From Flavobacterium fontis (GTDB taxonomy: Bacteria; Bacteroidota; Bacteroidia; Flavobacteriales; Flavobacteriaceae), in NCBI RefSeq assembly GCF_900129405.1, contig NZ_FQVQ01000001.1:186001-250000 (forward strand): a stretch of DNA of 64,000 nucleotides. The letters are read 5' to 3'. Under the pieces are notes generated by a model. That model searched no databases, was not told the origin of the DNA, and saw only the letters and a list, made by a program, of their open reading frames with translations. Made by a program: the position numbers and the translations under genes. This document shows positions 18,532-27,524 of this stretch, piece by piece (position 1 is the first letter of the stretch; every line of letters begins with the position of its first letter).

Positions 18532-21500
18532 AACTGTTCAATCAATTCCAAGGCTTTGTGAATCGATTTGACGTGTTCAAAAGTAATCAACAAGCGTAAG
18601 CCATTTTTGGTTTGCTTTTCTTTAATCTTGCAAAGGTTCCCATGGCGTTGCACAAATTCTAGGATTTGCATAAAACGCTGGGTTTGGTAGAAGTCACTCT
18701 GTTGGTCTCCAATAAAATACCCCACCATTTTGTCTTGTTTCAAAAGGAGTTTTTCAATTCCCAATTGCGTCGCTTTCCATTTGATGCGAATGCTGTTGAT
18801 CAACGCTTTGGCAGGTTTCGGTAAGGGACCAAAACGATCCACAACCCGTTGCTCATACTCGGCTAAGGATTTTTCATCTTTAATGGCGCTCAACTCATTG
18901 TACAGGTTCAAACGCTCCGTAATGTTGTTGATATAATCATCGGGAAACAGCAACTCAAAGTCAGTATCGATTTGTAAATCCTTGACATATTCCTTCGTTT
19001 CAGGGTCATTGTCTTGCGGATAAAGTTCTTTAAATTCGTTTTCCTTCAATTCTTCAATGGCTTCATTCATGATTTTTTGATAGGTTTCAAACCCAATCTC
19101 ATTGATAAACCCACTCTGTTCGCCTCCCAATAAATCACCGGCCCCACGAATCTCCAAATCCTTCATAGCAATGTTAAATCCACTGCCCAATTCACTAAAC
19201 TGTTCCAAGGCATGAATTCGTTTCCGCGCATCATCGGTCATCGCCGAATACGGCGGCGTAATAAAGTAACAAAACGCCTTTTTGTTGCTGCGTCCCACCC
19301 GTCCGCGCATCTGATGCAAATCGGATAACCCAAAATTATTGGCATTATTGATAAAAATGGTATTCGCATTTGGAACATCCAAGCCACTTTCAATGATCGA
19401 GGTCGACACCAGCACATCAAACTCCCCATTCATAAAGGCCAACATGAGTTCTTCCAACTTTTTGCCGTCCATTTGCCCGTGTCCAATGCCAATGCGCGCA
19501 TCCGGAACCAACCGCTGAATCATTCCCGCAACCTCCTTGATATTCTCAATGCGGTTGTGAATGAAAAAGACTTGACCGTTGCGCTGAATCTCATACGAAA
19601 CAGCATCGCGAATCAATTCCTCATGAAACCGTACAACCTGCGTTTCAATCGGATATCGGTTGGGTGGTGGCGTTGTAATCACCGACAAGTCACGCGCCGC
19701 CATCAACGAAAATTGCAAGGTGCGCGGAATCGGTGTCGCGGTCAACGTCAAGGTGTCAACGGTATGGGAAATAGTTTTGAGTTTGTCTTTTACATTTACG
19801 CCAAACTTTTGCTCCTCGTCAATAATCAGCAAGCCCAAGTCTTTAAATTTCACGTCTTTACTCACCAACTGATGGGTGCCGATGATAATATCAACCTTCC
19901 CTTCTTCTAGCAGTTTCAACGTTTCATTTTTCTGTTTTGCTGTTCGAAAACGGTTCAAATAGTGTATCGTTACAGGCAAATCTTTCAAACGCTCCGAAAA
20001 CGTTCGGTAATGTTGGTAGGCCAAAATGGTTGTCGGCACCAAAACCGCTACTTGCTTGCCATTGTCTACCGCTTTAAATGCCGCGCGAATGGCTACTTCC
20101 GTTTTACCAAAGCCAACATCCCCACAAACCAAACGGTCCATCGGACGCTCACTTTCCATATCGGTTTTTACATCCTGCGTGGCTTTATATTGATCGGGCG
20201 TATCCTCGTAAATAAACGAGCTTTCCAATTCTTTCTGCAAATAACTGTCCGGAGCACAGGCAAACCCCCGTTCGGTACGCCGTTTGGCATACAACTGAAT
20301 CAGGTTGAATGCAATGTGCTTGACGCGGGCTTTCGTTTTTTGTTTCAACGCTTTCCACGCATTCGATCCCAACTTATAAATCTTCGGAGGTGTCCCGTCT
20401 TTACCGTTGTATTTTGATATTTTATGCAACGAATGAATGCTCACATAAACAATATCATTGTCGGCATATACCAGTTTTATCGCCTCTTGCGTTTTTCCTT
20501 CGACTTGAATTTTTTGCAACCCGCCAAATTTTCCAATCCCATGATCGATGTGGGTAACATAATCACCCACCGTCAAGGAAGTCAGCTCTTTTAGCGTTAG
20601 GGTTTGTTTTTTGGAATACCCGTTTTTCAAGTTAAAACGATGGTACCGCTCAAAAATCTGGTGGTCGGTATAGCACACCAACTGATTCTCCTCGTCGATA
20701 AATCCCTGGTACAAAGGCATAACCACCGTATGGTATTGCTTGCGAATACTCTCGTGATTTTGTTCGTCGATATCCTCAAAAATATCATGAAAACGTTGGG
20801 CTTGGTTGGCATTTCCACAAAACAGATAGTTCTTGTACCCGTGAAAATGATTTTCGCCCAAATTTTGCAACAACAAATCAAATTGCTTGTTGAACGAAGG
20901 CTGCGGTTGCATCAAAAACGGAAGCGTCATCGTACAGGGATAATGCACCTGATTACCCAATTCGACCACCGTAAACCGCTCGGCACGTTGTAATAAATCG
21001 GTTCCATGTACAAACAACTCCTCCGGCGATACATGCCGAATGCCGTTGTCCAACGTTTGAAAAGCCTCGGTCGCTTTGGCAAATAACTTATCCAACTGTT
21101 GGCCTAAGATTTCTGAATGTTGAAAAAACAACACCGTCGAAGGATCAATATAATCCAAGAAACGCTCGCGGTTTTCCTCAAAAAACTTATGCTCCACATT
21201 CGGAATAATAGCAATCTTTTTCAGCTTTTCAATCGACAATTGCGTTTCTACATCAAAACTGCGGATGGAATCCACTTCATTGCCAAAAAACTCAATACGG
21301 TAAGGATGATCATTCGAAAATGAAAATACATCCACAATCCCCCCGCGCACCGAAAATTCACCAGGTTCAGTAACAAAATCAACCCGTTTGAAGTGGTATT
21401 CAAATAAGACTTCGTTGATAAAATCAATGCTCGTTTGGTCGTTGACCGCAATTTTTAAGGTGTTTTTCTCCAGCTCTTTCTTGGTGACCACTTTTTCAAA

Positions 21501-21884
21501 CAAGGCCTCGGCATAGGTCACCAAAAAAGGAGGTTTTTTGCGCGAATTGAGGCGGTTTAAGACTTCCGCACGCAATAAAATATTGGCATTATCGGTTTCT
21601 TCCAGTTGGTAAGGCCTGCGGTACGAACCCGGATAAAACAACACGTCTTGTTCGTTCAAGAGTTGCTCCCAGTCGTTGAGGTAATACGCTGCCTCTTCTT
21701 TGTCGTTGAAAACCACCAAAAAAGGACGATCCATTTTTTCAAATAAAGCCGCCAACGCAAACGACAAACCCGATCCCAAAAGACCGCGAACATTGATTTT
21801 AGCCTCCGGTTGGCGGAGCGCTACAGCCAGTTGTTCAACTTTGGGTGACGCTTGGTACACCGAGAGCAGGGTACTTTTACTCAA
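18528..21884 (-). CDS. mfd: Transcription-repair coupling factor Mfd
   Basis: 1118 aa. It removes stalled RNA polymerase and recruits UvrA. The UvrB-like N-terminal module covers about residues 20-330, the RNA polymerase-interacting domain starts near LTSLTVGDYVTHIDHGIGKFGG, and the SF2 translocase has Walker A GDVGFGKTEVAIRAAF, DEEQKFG and the helicase C domain ending QMRGRVGRSNKKAFCY. The C-terminal TRCF domain is complete. Standard length for Bacteroidota. Confidence 0.97.
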   Translation of the reverse strand: MSKSTLLSVYQASPKVEQLAVALRQPEAKINVRGLLGSGLSFALAALFEKMDRPFLVVFNDKEEAAYYLNDWEQLLNEQDVLFYPGSYRRPYQLEETDNANILLRAEVLNRLNSRKKPPFLVTYAEALFEKVVTKKELEKNTLKIAVNDQTSIDFINEVLFEYHFKRVDFVTEPGEFSVRGGIVDVFSFSNDHPYRIEFFGNEVDSIRSFDVETQLSIEKLKKIAIIPNVEHKFFEENRERFLDYIDPSTVLFFQHSEILGQQLDKLFAKATEAFQTLDNGIRHVSPEELFVHGTDLLQRAERFTVVELGNQVHYPCTMTLPFLMQPQPSFNKQFDLLLQNLGENHFHGYKNYLFCGNANQAQRFHDIFEDIDEQNHESIRKQYHTVVMPLYQGFIDEENQLVCYTDHQIFERYHRFNLKNGYSKKQTLTLKELTSLTVGDYVTHIDHGIGKFGGLQKIQVEGKTQEAIKLVYADNDIVYVSIHSLHKISKYNGKDGTPPKIYKLGSNAWKALKQKTKARVKHIAFNLIQLYAKRRTERGFACAPDSYLQKELESSFIYEDTPDQYKATQDVKTDMESERPMDRLVCGDVGFGKTEVAIRAAFKAVDNGKQVAVLVPTTILAYQHYRTFSERLKDLPVTIHYLNRFRTAKQKNETLKLLEEGKVDIIIGTHQLVSKDVKFKDLGLLIIDEEQKFGVNVKDKLKTISHTVDTLTLTATPIPRTLQFSLMAARDLSVITTPPPNRYPIETQVVRFHEELIRDAVSYEIQRNGQVFFIHNRIENIKEVAGMIQRLVPDARIGIGHGQMDGKKLEELMLAFMNGEFDVLVSTSIIESGLDVPNANTIFINNANNFGLSDLHQMRGRVGRSNKKAFCYFITPPYSAMTDDARKRIHALEQFSELGSGFNIAMKDLEIRGAGDLLGGEQSGFINEIGFETYQKIMNEAIEELKENEFKELYPQDNDPETKEYVKDLQIDTDFELLFPDDYINNITERLNLYNELSAIKDEKSLAEYEQRVVDRFGPLPKPAKALINSIRIKWKATQLGIEKLLLKQDKMVGYFIGDQQSDFYQTQRFMQILEFVQRHGNLCKIKEKQTKNGLRLLITFEHVKSIHKALELIEQL

Positions 21885-21887
21885 AAC

Positions 21888-22466
21888 TTAGGGAATTATA
21901 GGCGTATTCGGTATGGCACGCGTAGTGTCTTTCATCTTCACAAAATCAGGCTCTCCCGGTTCGCGGGGAATCAAACTGCGCTGCACAATTTCTTCAAATT
22001 GCAATTGCAAATACTCGATTTCAGTATTGATTTCGCCAATCAGCTTCACCACTTTGGCCGCGGGCGTTTGATTGAGGTGAATAAATAAATCCAAACTTTT
22101 CAACTTGGTATTGATTACTTTCAGTCGGGCACGTACCGCAGGTTGGTTAAATTCCATCGGCAAGGTATTGACCAACGCCTCCGATTGGGTCACCAAAACC
22201 GAAGCTTTTTTCTGAAAAGCATTCAACGTACTTTTCGGTTTTTGGTTTACCTCCCGCAAAAAATTGCGCCACTCCATCCAGCCGTTCAATCGCGCTTGCG
22301 TCGTGGGCTCAATCGGCGCGATGTCAAACGACCAACCCGAAGTAATGGTCTCAAACACCACCTCTTTTTTCTGTGCTTCCTTCGCCTGCTCCGCTTTCAA
22401 CGACGCATTGTCGTTTTGACACGAAAACAAACCCAAACACACCACGATAAACCAACCGATTCTCAT
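21888..22466 (-). CDS. Hypothetical lipoprotein upstream of mfd
   Basis: 192 aa with a short lipoprotein signal (MRIGWFIVVCLGLFSC, lipobox LFSC). The mature part is mainly helical (RARLKVINTKLKSLDLFIHL, then KVVKLIGEINTEIEYLQLQFEEIV), with Pro-rich ends. No domain is recognised. It stops 3 bp before the mfd start codon, so the two are co-transcribed; a lipoprotein encoded with mfd has no obvious link to repair. Confidence 0.7.
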   Translation of the reverse strand: MRIGWFIVVCLGLFSCQNDNASLKAEQAKEAQKKEVVFETITSGWSFDIAPIEPTTQARLNGWMEWRNFLREVNQKPKSTLNAFQKKASVLVTQSEALVNTLPMEFNQPAVRARLKVINTKLKSLDLFIHLNQTPAAKVVKLIGEINTEIEYLQLQFEEIVQRSLIPREPGEPDFVKMKDTTRAIPNTPIIP

Positions 22467-22682
22467 ATACTGCCATTAAGCCTTGCAAAAATAAGAAAGT
22501 AGTTTGGAGTTTTATCGTTAAAGAAACGGTAAGTTTTATACCCGCTTCCGACTTCCCACAGGCAGTCTCTTTTATTTTTTGGCAGCACACGCCCCCATTC
22601 CTCAACACGCCCCCTCCCGTTTTCGCCTATATCTCCCTTCCGAAGGTCGGGAGGATGCCGGCTCTACCGGGGCTGGAAAGAT

Positions 22683-22795
22683 GGGGTAATGTGTCAATGA
22701 GGCTATGTGTCGATGTGTCAATGGGGCTATGTGTCAATGTGTCAATGAGGCAACCTGCCTGCCGTTAGGTAGGTGTGTCGATGAGGCAATGTGTT
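22683..22795 (+). repeat. Imperfect short-repeat array GTGTCAATGAGGC-type
   Basis: Repeated words GTGTCAATG, GTGTCGATG, AGGCTATGT and variants, interrupted near 22754-22772 by a CCTGCCTGCCGTTAGGTAGG element. An inverted array of the same words (CACATCGACACATTG) lies at 27407-27524. There is no ORF. This and the next array fill most of the 476-bp gap between the lipoprotein gene (22466) and the gene at 22943. Confidence 0.8.
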
Positions 22796-22830
22796 TTATA
22801 TAAGCCAACTTTTTTTGTATCTTTCAAATG

Positions 22831-22938
22831 TCTAATCACTAGTCACTAATCACTAGTCACTAATCACTAGTCACTAATCACTAATCACTAGTCACTAGTC
22901 ACTAATCACTAGTCACTAGTCACTAGTCACTAATCACC
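22831..22938 (+). repeat. Heptamer-based array TCACTAA/TCACTAG
   Basis: About 15 tandem heptamers alternating TCACTAA and TCACTAG, ending 5 bp before the ATG of the next gene. There are no spacers, so it is not a CRISPR. The repeats include the palindrome TCACTAGTCACT and could slip in replication; they occupy the leader of the downstream gene. Confidence 0.9.
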
Positions 22939-22942
22939 ACCC

Positions 22943-23422
22943 ATGAAACACCTCCTCCTCTTCCTCACCACCATCGCCTTCGCGCAAACGCCCAAAGAAG
23001 CGGTCAATCAATTGCTCGATCAATGGCACAAAGATGCGGCTACGGCCAATTTCAACGCTTATTTTGCTGCAATGGATGAATCGTCAGTTTTTATCGGCAC
23101 CGACGCTACTGAAAATTGGGATAAGCAAGCCTTTCAAGCGTTTGCCAAACCCTATTTCGATCGGGGGAAAGCCTGGAACTTTACCGCTTTGGAACGCCAT
23201 ATCTATTTTTCTGCCGATGGAAAAATGGCCTGGTTTGATGAATTGCTCAACACCCAAATGAAGATTTGTCGCGGAAGTGGTGTGCTGATTTTAACTCCGC
23301 AAGGTTGGAAAATCAAGCACTACGTCTTGTCTATGACCATTCCCAACGATACCACCGATGCCGTGATCAAAATAAAAGCGCCTCTGGAAGACCCCCTGAT
23401 CCAGCAGCTTTCTAAAAAATAA
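22943..23422 (+). CDS. Secreted SnoaL/NTF2-like protein
   Basis: 159 aa. A short signal peptide (MKHLLLFLTTIAFA) is followed by an NTF2-like fold: AVNQLLDQWHKDAATANFNAYFAAMDESSVFIGTDA, then WDKQAFQAFAKPYF and a final strand KIKHYVLSMTIPND. Such domains bind small molecules or act as steroid-isomerase-like enzymes; the ligand is unknown. The start codon follows a heptamer repeat array by only 4 bp, which may affect expression. Confidence 0.75.
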   Translation: MKHLLLFLTTIAFAQTPKEAVNQLLDQWHKDAATANFNAYFAAMDESSVFIGTDATENWDKQAFQAFAKPYFDRGKAWNFTALERHIYFSADGKMAWFDELLNTQMKICRGSGVLILTPQGWKIKHYVLSMTIPNDTTDAVIKIKAPLEDPLIQQLSKK

Positions 23423-23423
23423 G

Positions 23424-23447
23424 AGTTCCTTCGGGAACTTTTTTTTA
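23424..23447 (+). terminator. Rho-independent terminator
   Basis: AGTTCC-ttcg-GGAACT stem with a T run, directly after the NTF2-like gene. Confidence 0.9.
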
Positions 23448-23509
23448 GGGGTATACATCCAAGGATTATTTTTCTCCGTATATGAAAGGGTAAACAAAAA
23501 CAAAACCCC

Positions 23510-23935
23510 ATGAAACGGAAAAAAGTAAAAGTGATTTTAGGTTCGCTATTCGGCACCTTCTTACTCTTCTTTATCATTTTGGTGGCCCATATTGCCACCG
23601 CCAAGCCTGTCGAAAATGCGCACATTCAAGTGAGCCGCATCGATTTTGAACAGCCCTTAGACAGCGCGCTATCCACCACCGTGACGCAACAGCTTCGTGC
23701 GATACCGGGCGTCAAAAGCGATGTCATTGTAAAAAACAATGTGGTGGTCTACTTTCACGACAATACGGTCGCCAACAGCCAACAGGTTTTTGACCAATTG
23801 ATGCAAAAAGGAACCTACAACGCCCAACGGTTTGTGGTCCCCGCCGAATTGGCCAATGCCCAAGCTTGTCCCGTGATCAAGAAAGATAGTTGGAGTTACC
23901 GCTTCTCTTCTTTTGTGCAAGGAATCTTTAATTAA
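23510..23935 (+). CDS. Membrane-anchored hypothetical protein
   Basis: 141 aa with one N-terminal membrane helix (VILGSLFGTFLLFFIILVAHIATA). The exposed part has the pattern of a heavy-metal-associated-like ferredoxin fold (HIQVSRIDFEQPLDSALSTTVTQQLRAIPGVKSDVIVKNNVVVYFHDNTVANSQQVFDQL) but no CxxC metal site. The C-terminus has a single Cys (ACPVIK). It lies 16 bp upstream of the globin-like lipoprotein gene and is probably in the same operon. Function unknown. Confidence 0.65.
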   Translation: MKRKKVKVILGSLFGTFLLFFIILVAHIATAKPVENAHIQVSRIDFEQPLDSALSTTVTQQLRAIPGVKSDVIVKNNVVVYFHDNTVANSQQVFDQLMQKGTYNAQRFVVPAELANAQACPVIKKDSWSYRFSSFVQGIFN

Positions 23936-23951
23936 TCTAATATTCGTACCT

Positions 23952-24539
23952 ATGAAAATGTTAAAACGAACCGCATTCGTAGCGGTAATGCTTCTAGCCG
24001 CCGCTTTCACGTCGTGCAACAACGATGATGACAACAGCGCACCAGCCAAACCCTCCATCTATGCGCGCTTGGGCGGCACTACGATGGTCAATGACCCCGA
24101 TAACCCAGGACAGATGATCGAACAAGGGCGTCTGAGTTACCGCAAAGTGGTTAATACCACGGTTGGATTGATCGTCGCCGATATTCAAGCGGGGGCTTCA
24201 GGGAATTTGAGTGCCCATTTTGCACCTGTTTTGGCCGAGGTAGGCGCAGGGAACACCACCAACTTGGCAATTCTTGTTGACAACCTCACCGACTTTTTCT
24301 CGTTCAACACGGGAGGAACCAATGCGGTCAATACCTACACGGGACTCAATATGGTCGATGCGCACAATCCTGCGACTAACCCCCGTATGGGCGTAAAATC
24401 AACCAATGCCGATTACACCAAATTTGTCGGGTATGTAGGCGCTGCCGCACAACAAAACGGCGTAGCAGCCAACACCGAATTGTATACCGATATCGTTGCG
24501 GTATTGGAATCCCTAAGAGCGCCTATTGTTCAACAATAG
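23952..24539 (+). CDS. Truncated-hemoglobin-like lipoprotein
   Basis: 195 aa from the ATG at 23952 (lipoprotein signal KRTAFVAVMLLAAAFTSC, lipid Cys near residue 22). After the acidic DDDN linker the sequence follows the group 1 truncated hemoglobin pattern: IYARLGGTTMV at the start, an AH pair in MVDAHNPATNPRMGVKS with a candidate proximal His, then the ADYTKFVGYVGAAAQQNGV helix and a final ESLRAPIVQQ helix. A heme protein on the periplasmic side of a membrane is inferred; the distal pocket is not clear. It is longer than a typical trHb (about 120 aa). Confidence 0.6.
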   Translation: MKMLKRTAFVAVMLLAAAFTSCNNDDDNSAPAKPSIYARLGGTTMVNDPDNPGQMIEQGRLSYRKVVNTTVGLIVADIQAGASGNLSAHFAPVLAEVGAGNTTNLAILVDNLTDFFSFNTGGTNAVNTYTGLNMVDAHNPATNPRMGVKSTNADYTKFVGYVGAAAQQNGVAANTELYTDIVAVLESLRAPIVQQ

Positions 24540-24559
24540 TAGTTTTTGTTTAGAGTGAA

Positions 24560-24586
24560 GAGGCCTCCCATGGGAGGCCTTTTTGT
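24560..24586 (+). terminator. Rho-independent terminator
   Basis: AGGCCTCC-catg-GGAGGCCTTTTTG hairpin after the globin-like gene. Confidence 0.9.
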
Positions 24587-24686
24587 ATTTTTAGGTTGCT
24601 TTGTAATTTGGCGCTTAAAATTGTAGTTCGTATGTCATTTTTTTACGAACTTTACATGTATGTGTTTGAGCGCCAATTTATTTTTT

Positions 24687-24801
24687 ATCTGTCAAAGCCG
24701 CAAACAACGACCTTACCCAATGGGAAAAATTAGAACTCAACACCAACCCCAATGCACTGCCTGGGCAACAACTTAGCGTAGCAGGGGTGCCATGTAATTA
24801 A
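24687..24801 (+). pseudogene. C-terminal gene remnant, copy 1
   Basis: In-frame codons reading SVKAANNDLTQWEKLELN...LPGQQLSVAGVPCN and a stop, with no start. It looks like the last 37 residues of a protein with a LysM-like ending. A near-identical remnant precedes the second DUF6705 gene (25517-25627), so it was duplicated with it. Confidence 0.6.
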
Positions 24802-24812
24802 ATTTGAATTGT

Positions 24813-25421
24813 ATGAAATATATAAATAAATTACTACTGATATTATTTGTATTTGGTAAAATCCAAGCACAAACACAGATTGTTGACATCACTGATGAGC
24901 ATTTAAACGGATCTAATGATTTACCTTATGGGTATTACTTTAAAGACCTATATCATGTGTTAGACCCCTATGTGGGTACATGGGTCTTTACCGACGGAAC
25001 AACCCAGTTAAAACTTGTTTTACAGAAAAAAATGTCTAACAGAAACAATATTTATTTTGAAGACATTATCTATGGCGAATACCAGTACATAGAAAATGGT
25101 GTTGAGAAAGTGAATACACTTTCACAATTGAATGAAAATTTTAGTGATTGCGGATTTTACACTATTTATGGCAACTTGGTAGTTCTCCATGACAGTCCGT
25201 TGTGTGATGAATGTCAAGTGGGTGAAAAAACCCTCGCAACGAGCATAAGTCATAGTGAGAGTGAATCTTCAGGGCAATTATTGCTTAAAAGAATAACGGT
25301 CAATGGACAACCCGCTTTACAAGCTAGTATGGGGTGGAGACTTCGATGGAAACCCGCAGGAACGGTGCTTCCGCCAAATCCGCTCCCAGCGAGGGACTTT
25401 ATTTTATTGTTGCAACCTTAA
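24813..25421 (+). CDS. DUF6705-like secreted protein, copy 1
   Basis: About 202 aa from the ATG 24813, with a signal peptide (MKYINKLLLILFVFGKIQAQ). The mature part carries YYFKDLYHVLDPYVGTWVF, YGEYQYIENGVEKVNTL and SPLCDEC, a pattern I know from the Flavobacteriaceae-specific DUF6705 proteins. Function is unknown; such secreted families often occur as multi-copy arrays. A paralogue, largely identical in the second half, lies 219 bp downstream. Two vicinal Cys pairs may form a disulfide or bind metal. Confidence 0.7.
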   Translation: MKYINKLLLILFVFGKIQAQTQIVDITDEHLNGSNDLPYGYYFKDLYHVLDPYVGTWVFTDGTTQLKLVLQKKMSNRNNIYFEDIIYGEYQYIENGVEKVNTLSQLNENFSDCGFYTIYGNLVVLHDSPLCDECQVGEKTLATSISHSESESSGQLLLKRITVNGQPALQASMGWRLRWKPAGTVLPPNPLPARDFILLLQP

Positions 25422-25427
25422 AAATGT

Positions 25428-25455
25428 AAATCCTGTCTTTTGATAGGATTTTTTT
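25428..25455 (+). terminator. Rho-independent terminator
   Basis: AAATCCTGTC-tttt-GATAGGATTTTTTT hairpin after the first DUF6705 gene. Confidence 0.85.
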
Positions 25456-25516
25456 AAATTTATGAATATCATTTTTGTATTTTGTAGTTACATCACAGGT
25501 TGTAATTTAATTATCT

Positions 25517-25627
25517 GTCAGAGCCACAAACAACGACCTTAACCAATGGGAAAAATTAGAACTCAACACCAACCCCAATGCACTGCCCGGGCAACAACTT
25601 AGCGTAGCAGGGGTGCCGTGTATTTAA
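25517..25627 (+). pseudogene. C-terminal gene remnant, copy 2
   Basis: Second copy of the 37-codon tail (SVRATNNDLNQWEKLELN...GVPCI, then a stop), differing from copy 1 at a few residues. It precedes the second DUF6705 gene at the same relative position, so the duplicated unit is remnant plus gene, about 830 bp. Confidence 0.6.
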
Positions 25628-25640
25628 ATAAAATAGTAGT

Positions 25641-26252
25641 ATGAAAAAAATAGTTCAACTTTTTGTAGGGTTGTGGGTGAGTGTAAACGCCTTTTCCCAA
25701 ACTCAAACCGTAGATTTAGCGCTTCAGGGGGATCTTTTAAGTGTTGAAAAAACACCCATTGGGTATTACTTTAAAGATATGTATCATGTGTTAGATCCTT
25801 ATGTGGGCACATGGGTGTTTACCGACGGGACAACCCAGTTAAAACTTGTTTTGCAGAAAAAAATGTCAAACAGAAACAATGTTTTCTTTCAAGATATGAT
25901 TTATGGCGAATACCAGTACATAGAAAATGGTATAGAGAAAGTGAATACACTTTCACAATTGAATGAGAACTTTAGTGATTGCGGATTTTACAGTATTAAC
26001 GGAAATTTAGTCGTTTTACATGATAGTCCGTTGTGTTTTGGGTGTGAAGTGGGTGAAAAAACCCTCGCTACTGGGATTATTCATGATGAAAGTGAATCTA
26101 TTGGTCGTCTTCTTCTTAAACGTATAATTGTAAACGGACAACCCGCTTTACAAGCGAGTATGGGGTGGAGACTTCGATGGAAACCCGCAGGAACGGTGCT
26201 TCCGCCAAATCCGCTCCCAGCGAGGGACTTTATTTTATTGTTGCAACCTTAA
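25641..26252 (+). CDS. DUF6705-like secreted protein, copy 2
   Basis: 203 aa, signal peptide MKKIVQLFVGLWVSVNAFS. From YYFKDMYHVLDPYVG onward it closely matches copy 1 and its last about 40 residues are identical, while the signal peptides and first mature residues differ completely. SPLCFGC replaces SPLCDEC. This mosaic pattern suggests gene conversion between copies or selection on the N-terminus. Function unknown. Confidence 0.7.
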   Translation: MKKIVQLFVGLWVSVNAFSQTQTVDLALQGDLLSVEKTPIGYYFKDMYHVLDPYVGTWVFTDGTTQLKLVLQKKMSNRNNVFFQDMIYGEYQYIENGIEKVNTLSQLNENFSDCGFYSINGNLVVLHDSPLCFGCEVGEKTLATGIIHDESESIGRLLLKRIIVNGQPALQASMGWRLRWKPAGTVLPPNPLPARDFILLLQP

Positions 26253-26270
26253 ATCGTTACGATTTTAAAG

Positions 26271-26308
26271 AAAACGGCTGTCTTGTAAGTAGACAGCCGT
26301 TTTTTTAT
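26271..26308. terminator. Terminator between DUF6705 and threonine dehydrogenase genes
   Basis: AACGGCTGTC...GACAGCCGTTTTTTT hairpin between two convergent genes. Confidence 0.9.
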
Positions 26309-27246
26309 TTCCGTAAATTCTCCAACATCACTTGCGTCATGCTTGCAAGGTCGTAACGGTGGTTCCAACCCCAATCGGTGCGTGCATGCGAGTCGTCAAT
26401 CGACGCTGGCCACGAATCGGCAATCTTTTGCCGGAAGTCGGGCTTGTACGAAATCGTAAAATCGGGAATATGCTTGGCAATTTCGGCGGCAATTTCGGCG
26501 GGGGTAAAACTAGTCCCAGCGAGATTGTAGGAGGAACGAATTTTGATTGCCTCCGCGTCGGCTTGCATGATTTCTATCGTCGCGCGAATGGCATCTTCCA
26601 TGTACATCATCGGCAATTTGGAATCGTCGCGTAAGAAACATTCGTACTTCCCGTCTTCCAAAGCTTTGTGGTAAATGTCTACGGCATAATCGGTGGTACC
26701 GCCGCCCGGTTCAGAAGTCCAACTAATCAACCCCGGATACCGAATACTGCGCACATCAACGCCATATTGGTGGTGGTAGTATTCGCACCAACGTTCGCCC
26801 GTTTGCTTCGAAATGCCATACACCGTGGTCGGTTCCATAATGGTGTACTGAGGCGTGTTTTCTCTCGGTGTCGTGGGGCCAAATACCGCAATACTGGAGG
26901 GCCAGAAGATTTTCTTGATTTTTCCGGCTTTCGCCAAATTCAACACGTGAAACAAGGAATTCATGTTCAAATCCCAGGCAAAAGCAGGATTCTTCTCTGC
27001 CGTAGCCGACAAAAGAGCCGCCATCAAATACACGTCGGTAATTTGGTATTTTTCAATCAAATGTTCAATCTGATTGTAGTCGAGTGCATTGACGACTTCA
27101 AAAATCCCCGTATTGACAATGTCGTTGTTGAGTTTGCGAATATCAGAAGCGACCACATTCTCAACCCCATACTGCAATCGGAGTTGTGTGGTTAACTCGG
27201 TGCCTATTTGCCCACAGGCCCCGATGATTAAAATTTTAGTAGTCAT
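26305..27246 (-). CDS. SDR-type L-threonine 3-dehydrogenase
   Basis: 313 aa extended short-chain dehydrogenase. NAD site ILIIGACGQIGTELT at residues 5-19, catalytic YGISK (Tyr and Lys) near residue 143, and SEPGGGTTDYAVDIYHKAL, the substrate loop typical of the epimerase-like threonine dehydrogenases. It should oxidise L-threonine to 2-amino-3-ketobutyrate. The partner glycine C-acetyltransferase (Kbl) is not in the window. A general nucleoside-sugar epimerase is a less likely alternative. Confidence 0.85.
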   Translation of the reverse strand: MTTKILIIGACGQIGTELTTQLRLQYGVENVVASDIRKLNNDIVNTGIFEVVNALDYNQIEHLIEKYQITDVYLMAALLSATAEKNPAFAWDLNMNSLFHVLNLAKAGKIKKIFWPSSIAVFGPTTPRENTPQYTIMEPTTVYGISKQTGERWCEYYHHQYGVDVRSIRYPGLISWTSEPGGGTTDYAVDIYHKALEDGKYECFLRDDSKLPMMYMEDAIRATIEIMQADAEAIKIRSSYNLAGTSFTPAEIAAEIAKHIPDFTISYKPDFRQKIADSWPASIDDSHARTDWGWNHRYDLASMTQVMLENLRK

Positions 27247-27284
27247 GTAGTGGTTTGTTTGTAGGGCAAAGATAGGGGATTAAT

Positions 27285-27316
27285 GTTTCAAGTTTCAAGT
27301 TTCAAGTTTCAGGTTT
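27285..27316. repeat. TTTCAAG heptamer array
   Basis: Four tandem TTTCAAG/TTTCAGG heptamers in the leader region of the threonine dehydrogenase gene; the same unit recurs at 36256-36365. Confidence 0.85.
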
Positions 27317-27406
27317 AGACATTAGTCATTAGAAAGAAACGAATAGGAATGGAAGGGTATTAAGCTAACGCGTCAATAGAAAGATTCATTTTGAAATCTT
27401 CAAATC

Positions 27407-27524
27407 ATTACATTGCCACATCAACACATCGACTCATTGTCTCATCGACACATTGACACATTGCCACATCGACACACCTGCCTATGCCGGCAGGCAGGTT
27501 GCCACATCGACACATTGCCACATT
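27407..27524. repeat. CACATCGACACATTG-type array with CTGCC palindrome
   Basis: Repeats of CACATTG, CACATCGA and CTCATCGA, the reverse complement of the words at 22683-22795, interrupted at about 27477-27499 by the palindromic CCTGCC...GGCAGG element. It ends at the stop codon of the amt gene. Confidence 0.8.

Noticed and set aside
18730..21451. ORFs of 60-150 codons on the strand opposite mfd
   Set aside because: They mirror codon structure of mfd and have no recognisable motif.
22831..22938. CRISPR-like array
   Set aside because: The 7-bp units are contiguous with no unique spacers and no cas genes are nearby.
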